DNA of 64,000 bases from Nocardia salmonicida NBRC 13393 (GCF_001613085.1 NZ_BDBR01000027.1:1-64000); one strand, 5' to 3'. Shown: positions 8,336 to 17,134, numbered from the stretch's first letter. A program made the numbers and translations. The notes: generated by a model not told the origin, from the sequence alone.

Positions 8336-9667
8336 GTGTTGTTCCGACAGCTCGAGCCCCGTACCGCTCGCACCTCCGCCGAGGTGATCAAGTTCGCGCT
8401 CTGGCCCTTCGCGGTCATGATGGTGCTGAACCGCGTCTTCATCAAGGCGATCAACGGCTTCGTCACCGATGACTACCGGCCTGTGTACAACGCCTCGTTC
8501 GAGTTCCTGAACGGCAGGCCGCTGTACACCGCCGACTTCTCGTCGGTCGATCCGCACTATCTCTACTATCCGAGCGGAACGCTGCTGATCGCGCCGGTGG
8601 CGATCATCGACTACGAGCTGTCGCGCTGGCTGTTCATCGGGCTCAACGCCGTCGCGATCCTGCTCGCCTGGTATCTGCTGCTTCGCCTGTTCAAGTTCGG
8701 CCTCGGCTCCATCGCCGCGCCCGCGCTGCTGCTGGCGATGTTCGCCTCCGAGACGGTGACCAATACGTTGGTCTTCACCAACGTCAACGGCTGCCTGCTG
8801 CTGGCCGAGCTGGTGTTCATCACGCTGCTGCTGGCGCGTCGGGACCTCTGGGCCGGTGTGGCGCTCGGTTTGAGCATCGCGGTGAAGCCGACATTGGCGC
8901 CGTTGCTGCTGGTGGCGGCCGTTCGCGGCCAGTGGAAGGTGTTCATCACCGCGCTCGGTGTGCCGTTGACGCTCACCGCGATCGCCTGGCCGCTCTCGGC
9001 GGACCCCGAGAAATTCTTCACCCGAGTTCTGCCGTATCTGGCGGAGACGCGCGACTACTTCAACAGCTCGGTCGGTGGCAACGGGCTCTACTACGGCTTG
9101 CCGGACTGGCTGATCCTGCTGGTCAAGGTACTGATGGCCGGTGTGGTGGCGGTGTCGCTGTGGCTGCTGTGGCGCTACTACCGCCACGACGAGCTGTTCT
9201 TCGTCACCACGTTCTCCGGCGTGCTGCTCACCGCCTGGTTCCTGCTGCCCTCGCTGGGCCAGATGTACTACTCGATGATGGTTTTCCCGTTCCTGATGAC
9301 GGTGGTGCTGCGCAATTCCGTGCTGCGCAACTGGCCCGCGTGGCTGGCGATCTTCGGGTTCATGACCTACGACAAGTGGCTCTCCGATCGCTGGCAGGGC
9401 GTCGGCCGCAACCTCGAATACCTGCGGGTGACCTTCGGCTGGGGGCTGCTGCTCATCGTCGTGTTCTGTGTGCTCGGCGACCGGTATCTGGCGGCGCGTC
9501 GCGAGGGCAGGCTGCAGTTCGGGATCGACCCGACCTGGATCGCGAACGCGCCCGATTCACGCGACGGCACCGACGAACCGGCGCCCGTCGCACCGGTCGC
9601 CGACATCCCGCCGCACCGCGATGATCCTGTGGCGCCGGTCGAGGACCGCGAGCCCGCGCTCAAGTAG
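8336..9667 (+). CDS. aftC: Alpha-(1->3)-arabinofuranosyltransferase AftC-like (GT87)
   Basis: 443 residues with about ten hydrophobic segments, in the GT-C fold family GT87/DUF2029. In M. tuberculosis AftC (Rv2673) adds alpha-1,3 branch arabinofuranose from decaprenyl-phospho-arabinose to arabinogalactan and lipoarabinomannan at the outer face of the membrane. An acidic first-loop motif NGFVTDDYRPVYNA and the following YYPSGTLLIAPVA fit the family. The C-terminal ~50 residues are Pro/Asp-rich and cytosolic or disordered. The GTG at 8336 is preferred because TACCGT sits exactly 6 nt before it; an upstream in-frame GTG at 8321 overlaps that promoter. Neighbours msrB and the TAP-like lipoprotein are conserved with mycobacteria. 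Confidence 0.85.
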   Translation: MLFRQLEPRTARTSAEVIKFALWPFAVMMVLNRVFIKAINGFVTDDYRPVYNASFEFLNGRPLYTADFSSVDPHYLYYPSGTLLIAPVAIIDYELSRWLFIGLNAVAILLAWYLLLRLFKFGLGSIAAPALLLAMFASETVTNTLVFTNVNGCLLLAELVFITLLLARRDLWAGVALGLSIAVKPTLAPLLLVAAVRGQWKVFITALGVPLTLTAIAWPLSADPEKFFTRVLPYLAETRDYFNSSVGGNGLYYGLPDWLILLVKVLMAGVVAVSLWLLWRYYRHDELFFVTTFSGVLLTAWFLLPSLGQMYYSMMVFPFLMTVVLRNSVLRNWPAWLAIFGFMTYDKWLSDRWQGVGRNLEYLRVTFGWGLLLIVVFCVLGDRYLAARREGRLQFGIDPTWIANAPDSRDGTDEPAPVAPVADIPPHRDDPVAPVEDREPALK

Positions 9668-9670
9668 TTA

Positions 9671-9709
9671 TCGGCCGGTGACGCACCGCTCACGGCGCGC
9701 ACCGGCCGA
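9671..9709 (+). terminator. Hairpin after aftC
   Basis: Inverted repeat of 10 bp, TCGGCCGGTG pairing with CACCGGCCGA, with a 19-nt loop, starting just after the aftC stop and ending before the msrB -10. There is no strong U tract, as is usual for actinobacterial terminators. Confidence 0.5.
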
Positions 9710-9727
9710 AACCATTAGCGTGGAGCC

Positions 9728-10165
9728 ATGAGTTCTGATACTTCGTTGCCCACGCCGCGCATCCAGCTGACGCCGCAGCAATGGCGGGCGAAACTGGACC
9801 CCGAGGAATACGCCGTTCTGCGCGAGGCCGCCACCGAGCGCCCGTTCATCGGCGAATACACCGACACCAAGACCGAGGGCGTCTACACCTGTCGTGCCTG
9901 CGACGCCGAATTGTTCCGCAGCACAGAGAAGTTCGAATCCCACTGCGGGTGGCCGTCGTTCTTCGATCCCGCCGATTCCGACGCGGTGATCCTCAAGCCC
10001 GACGACACCCTGGGTATGCGCCGGGTCGAGGTGGTGTGCGCGAACTGCCACAGCCACCTCGGGCACGTGTTCGAGGGCGAGGGCTACCCCACCCCCACCG
10101 ACCAGCGCTACTGCATCAACTCGATCTCGCTGCGCTTGCGCCCCGCCGAGGAATCGACCAGCTGA
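9728..10165 (+). CDS. msrB: Peptide-methionine (R)-S-oxide reductase MsrB
   Basis: 145 residues, full length for MsrB, which reduces methionine-R-sulfoxide in oxidised proteins in the cytoplasm. Two zinc-binding CxxC pairs are present (CRACDAELF and CANCHSHLGH), plus the catalytic cysteine in RYCINSISLR and the conserved HCGWPSFFDP. The start ATG 9728 is fixed by TAGCGT exactly 6 nt upstream, so translation is probably leaderless. It follows aftC, as in mycobacteria (Rv2674). Confidence 0.95.
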   Translation: MSSDTSLPTPRIQLTPQQWRAKLDPEEYAVLREAATERPFIGEYTDTKTEGVYTCRACDAELFRSTEKFESHCGWPSFFDPADSDAVILKPDDTLGMRRVEVVCANCHSHLGHVFEGEGYPTPTDQRYCINSISLRLRPAEESTS

Positions 10166-10176
10166 AACGCTGAGGA

Positions 10177-11001
10177 TCAGCTGCGGGTGCGCGCGGTGCG
10201 CGCGGGGTAGACACCGTGGCCGACCTGCAAGTAGGACAGCCGATCGGCCAGTCGGGTGCTGAGCCGCAGAACAGCGTCGTAGACGTGGGCGTCCTTGCCG
10301 ATCACGACACGGCCCTTACCCTTCGCGGTCGTATCCACGATGCGGCGCGCCACCTGCTCGGGCTGGGCGGAGAATCCCTTGGCGAGCCACTCGGGCGCAC
10401 CCATCTGCTGGGCTACCTTGCGCACCAGGTCGGTCCAGACCGAACCCGGAAGCACCGTGGTCACCGTGACATTCGAGCGGCCACGCAAATCCTGCGCCAA
10501 CCCGTAGCTGAACAGGGCGAGCGCGGCCTTCGACGCGCCGTACACCGCTGATCCGGGCACCGGAACGATCGCCGACAGGCTCGAGGTGTTCATGATGACG
10601 CCACGGGGGCGTTGCAGCAGGTGCGGGAGGAAGGCCCGCGACATCCACACCGCGCCGAAGAAGTTCACCTGCATCAGCGTCTCGATCCGGGCGTCGCTGA
10701 GGTCTGCCACGGTCTGCAGTTCCTGGGCGATTCCCGCGATGTTGAACAGGCCGTCGACTCGCCCGTGGACGGCGATCACCCTGCCGGGGAACGCGGCCAC
10801 GGCGGCGCGGTCGCAAATATCGAGCGGGTAGACGGTGAAGCGCTCGCGGTCCGCGACCAGTGCGGCGGTGGCGGCCAACGCCCGCTCGTCACGATCAGCG
10901 CCGACCACGATCGCACCGCGGGCGACCAGCTCCGATGCGACGCATCGTCCGATGCCGTTCCCGGCTCCGGTGACGACGAAGACGCTGCCCTCGATCTGCA
11001 T
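10177..11001 (-). CDS. Short-chain dehydrogenase/reductase (SDR)
   Basis: 274 residues from ATG 11001 (MQIEGSVFVVTGAGNG); a longer start at 11037 adds 12 residues that do not look like the family. Classical SDR: cofactor motif TGAGNGIG, NIAG in place of NNAG, Ser in NTSSLSAIVPVPGSAVYGASK, and the catalytic YxxxK in that string. It is an NAD(P)-dependent oxidoreductase of unknown substrate. It is the last gene of a probable operon TetR - ene reductase - SDR, 61 bp downstream of the reductase gene. Confidence 0.88.
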   Translation of the reverse strand: MQIEGSVFVVTGAGNGIGRCVASELVARGAIVVGADRDERALAATAALVADRERFTVYPLDICDRAAVAAFPGRVIAVHGRVDGLFNIAGIAQELQTVADLSDARIETLMQVNFFGAVWMSRAFLPHLLQRPRGVIMNTSSLSAIVPVPGSAVYGASKAALALFSYGLAQDLRGRSNVTVTTVLPGSVWTDLVRKVAQQMGAPEWLAKGFSAQPEQVARRIVDTTAKGKGRVVIGKDAHVYDAVLRLSTRLADRLSYLQVGHGVYPARTARTRS

Positions 11002-11062
11002 GCACGATCTCCCAATTGTTCGCTGTATGGCGGGCACGGTATGCCTCCTCCGTCGGGTGTGT

Positions 11063-12259
11063 TCAGCCGAGTGTCAGCTGGATCGGCTCGCGCGACAGGG
11101 TGGGGCGGTACACGCAGCGCGTGCCCGAGTAGATGGTGGGCATGCATTCGTTGCAGTGCACGCATGCCGAGCGCGTCGATTCGTCGGATTGAATGCGGCG
11201 CAACAGATTCGGTTCGCGCAGCAGGGCCCGGCCCATGGCGACGAATTCGAAGCCCTCGGTCCTGGCCAGGCGCATGGTGTCGAGATCGGTGATGCCGCCC
11301 AACAGGATCAGCGGCATCGACAGTGCGCGCCGGAAGTGGCGGGCCCGCTCGAGCAGGTACGCCTCCTGGTACGGGTACTCCTTCAGGAAGGACTTCCCGA
11401 CCAGGCGGAACCCCAGGCGGGCCGGGTTGGGCAGGGTTTTCGCGAAGGAGCGGCGCGGGGGTGTGCCGTGGAACAACATCATCGGGTTCAATAGCGAACT
11501 GCCCGCGGTCAATTCGAGGGCGTCGAGCGCGCCGTCGGCCTCGAGCCAGGCGGCCACCTGCAGCGATTGGGGAACGGTGAGGCCACCGGCCTGGCCGTCC
11601 TCCATATTGATCTTGGCCGTGACCGCGATCCGATCACCCACGGCATCCTTGACCGCACAGGCGATTTCACGCGCCATTCGAGCCCGATTGAGCAGAGATC
11701 CGCCGTAGGCGTCCTTGCGCCGGTTCAGCAGCGGGCTCAGGAACGCGCTGGCCAGATAGTTGTGGCCGAAATGAATCTCCACCGCGTCGAATCCGGCCTG
11801 CTCGGCCAGGCGTGCGGCATCGGCGTGCGCGGCCACGGTTTCGGCGATCTCGGCGATGGTGGGAGTCTTGGTGAATCTCATGCCGAGCGGGTTGAACATC
11901 CGGCTCGGCGCGAGCGCGGGCACTCGATTGGAGGCCGCGTTGGCCACCGGTCCGGCATGACCGATCTGCGCGCTGGCCGCGGCGCCCTCCGCGTGCACGG
12001 CATCGGTCAGCTTCCGCAGTCCCGCAACGGCTTCCGGGCGCATCCAGATCTGATGCCGATCGGTGCGACCGCCGGGCGCGACCGCGCAGTACGCGACGGT
12101 GGTCATGCCGACACCGCCGGCGGCGACCTCCCGATGGAAGTCGATCAGTTCGTCGGTGACCAGGGCGTCCGGCGTGCGGCCTTCGAAGGTCGCGGCCTTG
12201 ATCACCCTGTTGCGCAAGGTGATCGGACCCAGCTGGGCCGGTGCGAAGATGTCGTTCAT
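11063..12259 (-). CDS. NADH:flavin oxidoreductase, Old Yellow Enzyme family
   Basis: 398 residues, FMN TIM barrel of the OYE type. Visible are FAPAQLGPITLRNRVIKAAT at the N-terminus, GQIGHAG-like AQIGHAGPVAN, VEIHFGHNYLASAFLSPLLN (catalytic/FMN loop with His-Asn replaced by His-xx-Asn), and the late phosphate-binding VAMGRALLREP. The C-terminus has HCNECMPTIYSGTRC, a Cys cluster as in OYE/2,4-dienoyl-CoA-reductase relatives. Such enzymes reduce activated C=C bonds. The ATG at 12259 overlaps the stop of the upstream TetR gene (ATGA), indicating translational coupling. Confidence 0.88.
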   Translation of the reverse strand: MNDIFAPAQLGPITLRNRVIKAATFEGRTPDALVTDELIDFHREVAAGGVGMTTVAYCAVAPGGRTDRHQIWMRPEAVAGLRKLTDAVHAEGAAASAQIGHAGPVANAASNRVPALAPSRMFNPLGMRFTKTPTIAEIAETVAAHADAARLAEQAGFDAVEIHFGHNYLASAFLSPLLNRRKDAYGGSLLNRARMAREIACAVKDAVGDRIAVTAKINMEDGQAGGLTVPQSLQVAAWLEADGALDALELTAGSSLLNPMMLFHGTPPRRSFAKTLPNPARLGFRLVGKSFLKEYPYQEAYLLERARHFRRALSMPLILLGGITDLDTMRLARTEGFEFVAMGRALLREPNLLRRIQSDESTRSACVHCNECMPTIYSGTRCVYRPTLSREPIQLTLG

Positions 12260-12834
12260 AGCTGTTCTCCCGTCGGCGCGGTCAAACCGGCCACCACGAA
12301 ATCTCGCAGGGTCGCCAGGTCCGGCTGCGCCATGCCGTGTTCCTCGATTTCGGGGCTGCCGAAACGCATGATGATCAGATCGAAGGCGAGCATCCACCGA
12401 CGCCGGCTCTCCCGGTCACTCACCTCCGGAAGGAGCGTGACCCACGTGCCCATCCGAAACCACGGACCCCGCCACGTCGTGAGATGGCGTCCGAGCACGA
12501 ACCTGGACAGCAGTCGAAGGTGCAAGCGACCCATGGGGTCGCCGGCGAGCTGGACGAAGGGGGCCAGGATCGTGTCGACGACGGCGGGTAGCGAGTCACG
12601 TCCGGCGCTCGCGCGGGCAAGACCATCGGCCCACAGTGGTCCCAGCCGGTCTTCGATCAGTGCACCGACCAGGGCTTCCTTCGATCCGAAGTGGTAGTGC
12701 ACCGCAGCGGCGTTCGCACCGGCTGCGACACAGATGCCGCGCACGGAGACCTCGTCGTACGGCTCGGTCAGCAGCAATGTTTCGGCGGCGATCAGCAGTC
12801 GCTGCCGCGTCCCCGTCTTGACCTCATCGACCAT
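12256..12834 (-). CDS. TetR-family regulator, first gene of the ene-reductase/SDR operon
   Basis: 192 residues from ATG 12834 (MVDEVKTGTRQR). The TetR HTH lies in residues ~10-55 with ICVAAGANAAAVHYHFGSKE, the canonical recognition-helix and YxHFxxKxxL stretch. The ligand domain is unclassified (CECR-like). Its stop overlaps the oxidoreductase start by ATGA. The segment just upstream carries two perfect palindromes (12844-12857, 12866-12882), so autorepression of the whole operon is likely. An in-frame TTG at 12870 would place the start inside the operator and is rejected. Confidence 0.88.
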   Translation of the reverse strand: MVDEVKTGTRQRLLIAAETLLLTEPYDEVSVRGICVAAGANAAAVHYHFGSKEALVGALIEDRLGPLWADGLARASAGRDSLPAVVDTILAPFVQLAGDPMGRLHLRLLSRFVLGRHLTTWRGPWFRMGTWVTLLPEVSDRESRRRWMLAFDLIIMRFGSPEIEEHGMAQPDLATLRDFVVAGLTAPTGEQL

Positions 12835-12843
12835 ACCCAGAAG

Positions 12844-12882
12844 TGAAACACGTTTCAATCGGTATTTCAATCACTGATTGAA
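12844..12882. promoter_or_regulatory. Twin palindromic operator before the TetR operon
   Basis: Two perfect palindromes stand side by side, 10-48 nt upstream of the TetR start: TGAAAC-AC-GTTTCA (12844-12857) and TTCAATCA-C-TGATTGAA (12866-12882). Both contain TTTCAATC, so the two sites are related. The AT-rich composition is unlike the flanks. They are the obvious candidates for autoregulation by the adjacent TetR protein. Confidence 0.6.
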
Positions 12883-12896
12883 TGATGGCTGGATGG

Positions 12897-14768
12897 TCAA
12901 ACGAGACCGCGCACGTCCCACACCCACACGCCGTCCACCTGCTCGGACGGGATGCCGAGCAGGTCATCCACGGTGCGACGCAGGGCGTCGGCACTCTGCG
13001 ACGGCGGCAGCACCACTACATCGGCGCGCCAGTAACGCAGATCCGCGAGGGCCTGCTCGCGCAGAGCTCGATCGACGACCGGAGCCGTATCGAACATCCG
13101 GACCAGCATGAGCAGAACCGCGGTGGGCCGTGGGTCGGCGCCGTAACCGGCCCCGCGGTCCGCGCCACTCGGGCCGACGAAGTAGCCGCCGACGAGCGGG
13201 AAGGCGAAGTCGGCGTCGACCTGCCACCGCAGCGCGATGGCGTCCGCCGAGGTGGGCGGCGGCACGATCACCACCGAGCCGTCCGAGACGTACTGCCGCA
13301 CAGTGCCGTCGGCGAAAAATGTGGGCGTCGCGGGGCGTTCCTCGACGGGCAGCACGGTCGGCGCGATGGGCAGCAACGCGAAGGTCAGGGCGCCGAACCA
13401 GGCAACGGGCCGCCGCATCGAGGCAGCGGCACGCCACGATTCGATCGCCCGCTGGGTGCCGATGGCCAGGATTATCGCGATGACCGGAATGGCCGCCATG
13501 GCGAACCGTGATTCGATGATCCCGTTCAGCGGCGGAATCCACCCGAAAGCCAGCCACGGCATCGGCACCATGGCGAGGTCACCGTCGCCGAAGCGCACCA
13601 CGCCGTCGAACGACAGCACGATGCCGAGCGACAGCGTCGTGAACACCACGATGACGATCCCGGCGGCCCGCACGATGCGCTCGCGCCGCAGGAAGAACCC
13701 GGCCACGGCGACGAGCAGAAGTAGTGGCCAGCCGAAGTAGGCGTTGTCCTCGGTCGGATTGATGCTCACATCGGGGCCGAACGAGAACATGCTGCCCGCC
13801 GATTCCGGCGAGAACTGGAACAGCGACAGAACATCGTTGCCGACCCGGCCGATCCCGATGAATCGGTACGACTGCGGGCCGGCGAACTGCCATCACAGCC
13901 CGAAACCGGTGAGCGTCAGCGTGATCAGCGCCGCGAGCAGTACCGACGGGGCCGTCGCGCGCAGCGCGAGCACGATGGCGCGCCGGGTGCGCAGGTAGGC
14001 CAAGGCGAAGACCGCGAAGCCGAGCGCGAAGATCAGCAGCGGCTCCTCACCCAACGTGAGCTGCAGAGCGACAAGCAGTCCGAGCACGACGGCGGCGCGC
14101 GGTTGCCACACGGGTCGTGCCCCGACAGCGTTCTCCGCGTGCCGCGCCATTTTGATGACCTGCACAGCGATGATCGGAAGCAACACCAGGACAACGAAAT
14201 TCGCGTGCCCATTGGTGTGCGCGATCATCGCGGGTGCGAAGCCGCAGAACACACCGCCAACGGCCGCGGCGAATTTCGAGGCCACCAGCTCGCGCGAAAA
14301 TACCCAGTACCAGGCGAACGCCGTGCCGGACAGGCCGAACGTGAGCGCCGACACGAAAGTGACGGTCGGCCCGAAAAGCAGGGTGACAGGCGTGAACGGT
14401 ACCCCCCAGCCGTACATGAGGGTATTGGCCATCATGTTCACGCCGTCGGGATAATTCTGCAGCTGCGTGCTGAGCGGACTCCCCAGGTGGGTGATATTTC
14501 GCGCCGTGATGGCATTGAACCACTCGAACAGCGTCTGGTCCTGATCGCTCTTGCTCAGGTACCCACTACGCGGGTTCGACCACAGCCCGGCGAGTACGAA
14601 AACCGCGAGCGACAGGTAGCAACCGGCGACGAACAGGTCGGTGCGCGCCGAGCGCAGCCACTGCGCCGGAGTGCGGCGCGACTCAGCCGTTTCCGGTGCG
14701 TTTCGATCGATAGCCGCTACAGCGGATCGGTCCTCTTCGGTCCGGTCCGTTCCCCACCCTGGTACCAC
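12897..14768 (-). pseudogene. Large polytopic membrane protein (GT-C/YfhO-like), interrupted by one in-frame TGA
   Basis: A single reading frame of 623 codons runs from GTG 14768 to the stop at 12897 but contains TGA at 13893-13895. The 291 residues before it and 331 codons after it stay in the same frame, and both halves are hydrophobic and GT-C like: the first has an acidic/aromatic loop (SKSDQDQTLFEWFNAI) and ~7 membrane segments, the second starts WQFAGPQSYRFIG and ends in a soluble domain. The TGA is followed by TGG and probably replaced a Trp codon (TGG to TGA). Possible explanations are a recent nonsense mutation, a sequencing error, or readthrough. An ATG at 13790 could start the C-terminal half, but it lacks an evident ribosome site. 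Confidence 0.7.
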
Positions 14769-14854
14769 GCGCGAATCTCTCTCACCCTCATAGCCACAAT
14801 CGGCCCGCTCACGATACGTGAGCGCGAGACCGCTGCTACATCAGGCCGATGAGA

Positions 14855-14879
14855 AAGGCCCGCTTGATAATCGGGCCTT
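14855..14879 (-). terminator. Terminator after hemQ
   Basis: Perfect 8-bp stem AAGGCCCG / CGGGCCTT with a 9-nt loop, 15 bp beyond the hemQ stop. Read on the minus strand the stem is followed by TTCTC. It separates hemQ from the membrane-protein gene, which is transcribed in the same direction. Confidence 0.75.
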
Positions 14880-14893
14880 CGGTGTCCGCGTTG

Positions 14894-15589
14894 CTACGGC
14901 AGTGCGGTGATCAGCTGTTCGATCTCGACGCGCGGTCCGGTGAAGAACGGCACCTCTTCGCGCACGTGCAGCCGCGCCTCGGTGGCCCGCAGGTCGCGCA
15001 TCAGATCGACGATCCGGTGCAACTCGGGGGCCTCGAACGCGAGAAGCCACTCGTAGTCGCCCAGCGCCATCGAAGTAACCGTGTTGGCCCGCACATCCGG
15101 GTACCCACGTGCGGCCTTGCCGTGGTCGGCGAGCATCTTGCGCCGCTCCTCGTCGGGGAGCAGGTACCACTCGTAGGACCGCACGAACGGGTACACGCAG
15201 ATGTAGTTCCCCGCGTCCTCCCCTGCCAGGAACGCCGGAATGTGGCTCTTGTTGAACTCCGCGGGCCGGTGCACCGCCACGTTGCTCCAGACCGGCGCAC
15301 TCGCCCTGCCCAGCTCGGTGGTCCGCCGGAAGTCGGAGTACGCGGCCTGCAAGTCCTCGACCCGCTCGGCATGGGTCCACAGCATGAAATCGGCGTCGGC
15401 CCGCAGCCCCGCCACGTCGTAGATCCCGCGCAGGACCACACCCTTGTCGGCGAGTCCGTCGAAGAACTCCTGCGCCTCCTCGGTCGCCCCGGCTCGGTCC
15501 TCACCGAGCACACCTGGCTGAATCTGGAACACCGAGAACATCAGGTAGCGAATGGAGGAGTTGAGAGCCTGGAAGTCGAGTCGCGCCAT
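14894..15589 (-). CDS. hemQ: Coproheme decarboxylase HemQ (ChdC)
   Basis: 231 residues from ATG 15589 (MARLDFQALNSSIRYLMFSV), the usual length for actinobacterial HemQ. It belongs to the chlorite-dismutase-like fold but is the last enzyme of the coproporphyrin heme route, decarboxylating Fe-coproporphyrin III to heme b. YICVYPFVRSYEWYLLP holds the catalytic Tyr (Y in CVYPFVRS) and the KAARGYPDVRANTVTSMALG segment the heme-ligand region. The upstream in-frame extension lacks family similarity. hemY and hemE lie 2-4 kb away on the same strand, separated by an inserted SDR gene and gene relics. Confidence 0.93.
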   Translation of the reverse strand: MARLDFQALNSSIRYLMFSVFQIQPGVLGEDRAGATEEAQEFFDGLADKGVVLRGIYDVAGLRADADFMLWTHAERVEDLQAAYSDFRRTTELGRASAPVWSNVAVHRPAEFNKSHIPAFLAGEDAGNYICVYPFVRSYEWYLLPDEERRKMLADHGKAARGYPDVRANTVTSMALGDYEWLLAFEAPELHRIVDLMRDLRATEARLHVREEVPFFTGPRVEIEQLITALP

Positions 15590-15844
15590 GGATCTATGGT
15601 GCCACTGCGGCGTTTTTGCCCGCCGCTGGGGCTCAGTCCGCCACCGGCCTGCTCGCCCGCCACGGCGAGGACTCGTCACTGCCGAACACCGAGGTCACCG
15701 TCGTCACTTCACCGTCGTGAAGTTCGACAGGCCCGAGGTCGGGATCGAGGATCAGGCTCCGCGCGCTGCGCTGCTCACCGGCAATGGTCACAGCGGGCGA
15801 TCATGCAGCATCGCTATCACCGATGTCCGATGACACGCCGCTGG

Positions 15845-16807
15845 TCAGCCGGAGAAGCCGTCGAGTCCGGTGAGCTCGCTGGACAGAGTCCACAGACGCG
15901 CGGCGGAAGCGGCATCGACGGCCCACGGCTTCACGCCGCCGACGAGCATGTCGTCACCGATGGCGAGTTCGGCGACATCGCAATCCTGGCAATACGCACC
16001 GCCGTATGTGGCGAGCGGTGCAGCGGTTGCCGCCCAGACTGCTGTCGCCGCACCTTGCGCCGGGGTCTTGAAACCCACGGCCTGGCGGCCGTCCCTGCCG
16101 ATCCAACCCTGCGCGATCTGTTCCGCGCGGGCGATATTGCGTTGCAGCGGCGTGAGAATGCTGCCCGGGTGCACGGAGTACGCGTGGATCCCTGTCGCCG
16201 CACCGACCACGTCGAGGTGGGTGGCGAACAGCGCGTTGGCGGTTTTGGACTGACCATAGGCCCGCCAGATGTCGTAGTCGCGGCTGAAGTGCAGGTCGTT
16301 CCAGCGGATATCGGACAGGAAGTGCCCGGACGACGCCACCGTCACCACGCGAGCCCCACTCCGGGCCAGCGCCGGTCGCAACCGGTTGACCAGTGCGAAG
16401 TGCCCGAGATGATTGATCGCGAAATGCGCTTCCCAGCCCGGCCCGACATGCTGCTGCCCGTAGGCCATGACCCCCGCGTTCGCGATGATGACGTCGATGG
16501 TCCGGCCGGTATCGAGAAACCGTTCACCGAACGTCCGGACACTCTCGAGATCGGCCAGATCGAGTTCAGCCACTTGCACATTCTCGTTGTCGCACAGTGC
16601 TTTTCGAGCAGCCTCGACGCGGCGGGCCGGCACGACCACGTGCGCCCCGGCCCGCACCAACGCCAGGGTGGCTTCTTTACCGAGACCGGAGTAGCCGCCG
16701 GTGACGAGAACCGTCTTCCCCGTCAGGTCGACGCCCTCGACGACCTCGTCGGCCGTGCTACGCGGGCCGAACCCGCTACCGATGCTGCGCTGCTGATTGA
16801 TCGCCAT
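15845..16807 (-). CDS. SDR oxidoreductase (retinol-dehydrogenase-like) under a MerR-type promoter
   Basis: 320 residues. Cofactor motif TGGYSGLG near residue 37, NAG in IIANAGVMA, Ser in VASSGHF, catalytic Tyr-x-x-x-Lys in YGQSKTANALFA; extended-loop SDRs of this kind act on lipophilic alcohols or aldehydes. The ATG at 16807 has TACCGT exactly 6 nt upstream and a complete MerR-type promoter behind it, so the transcript is probably leaderless. It is divergent from the truncated MerR gene. Its insertion separates hemQ from hemY. Confidence 0.9.
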   Translation of the reverse strand: MAINQQRSIGSGFGPRSTADEVVEGVDLTGKTVLVTGGYSGLGKEATLALVRAGAHVVVPARRVEAARKALCDNENVQVAELDLADLESVRTFGERFLDTGRTIDVIIANAGVMAYGQQHVGPGWEAHFAINHLGHFALVNRLRPALARSGARVVTVASSGHFLSDIRWNDLHFSRDYDIWRAYGQSKTANALFATHLDVVGAATGIHAYSVHPGSILTPLQRNIARAEQIAQGWIGRDGRQAVGFKTPAQGAATAVWAATAAPLATYGGAYCQDCDVAELAIGDDMLVGGVKPWAVDAASAARLWTLSSELTGLDGFSG

Positions 16808-16813
16808 GTGCTG

Positions 16814-16844
16814 ACGGTAAAATCTAGAGTGCGATCTAGGTCAA
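16814..16844 (-). promoter_or_regulatory. MerR-type promoter with 19-bp spacer and palindromic operator
   Basis: Reading on the minus strand: -35 TTGACC (16844-16839), a 19-bp spacer, -10 TACCGT (16819-16814), then 6 nt to the SDR ATG. The spacer holds the inverted repeat CTAGA-N6-TCTAG (16824-16839, touching the -35). A 19-bp rather than 17-bp spacer with a centred palindrome is the hallmark of MerR-family activation by DNA distortion. Confidence 0.75.
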
Positions 16845-16847
16845 GAT

Positions 16848-17105
16848 GTGAGGACGTGCAACCGCCTCCGCGAGTCCGGAATGCCCATCGCGACCTTGCG
16901 GACCTTCGCCGGGCTCGTTCGCTCGGGGCCGGGAAACGAGCGGGAGAGGCTGGCCTTGCTCGAGGCGCACGAGCAGTCTGTTCGTGACAGGCTGGCCGAC
17001 CTGACGGCCGATCTCGCGGTGATCCACAACAAGGTCGTCACCTATCGCAGGCATGTCGAAGAGGGAACCGCGGTCGGAGTCTGGTCCCCCGAGCCACCGA
17101 CCTGA
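16848..17105 (+). pseudogene. MerR-family regulator remnant lacking the DNA-binding domain
   Basis: 85 codons from GTG 16848. From residue ~7 the sequence RLRESGMPIATLRTF and the following helix, ending NKVVTYRRHVEEG, correspond to the C-terminal half of a MerR protein: the short linker helix and the long dimerisation coiled coil. The ~65-70 residue winged HTH expected in front is absent; the frame instead runs directly into the promoter region of the SDR gene. A deletion fusing promoter and regulator 3' half is the simplest explanation. It may still be translated as a dimerisation-only peptide. Confidence 0.6.
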
Positions 17106-17134
17106 CGACGAGTTCAGGCGTTCGCGCCGATTAC

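Noticed and set aside
7217..9187. 656-codon minus-strand frame opposite the lipoprotein and aftC genes
   Set aside because: Gln/Arg/His-rich shadow without start signal.
13790..13790. ATG as separate start of a second gene in the broken membrane protein
   Set aside because: The frame is open and conserved-looking for 34 codons upstream of it back to the TGA, so an interrupted single gene fits better.
13893..13895. Selenocysteine at the in-frame TGA
   Set aside because: No SECIS-like hairpin was recognised after the TGA and the context predicts Trp in this membrane family.
14849..16987. 712-codon plus-strand frame across hemQ and the SDR gene
   Set aside because: It starts inside the hemQ terminator and crosses two conserved genes in antisense.
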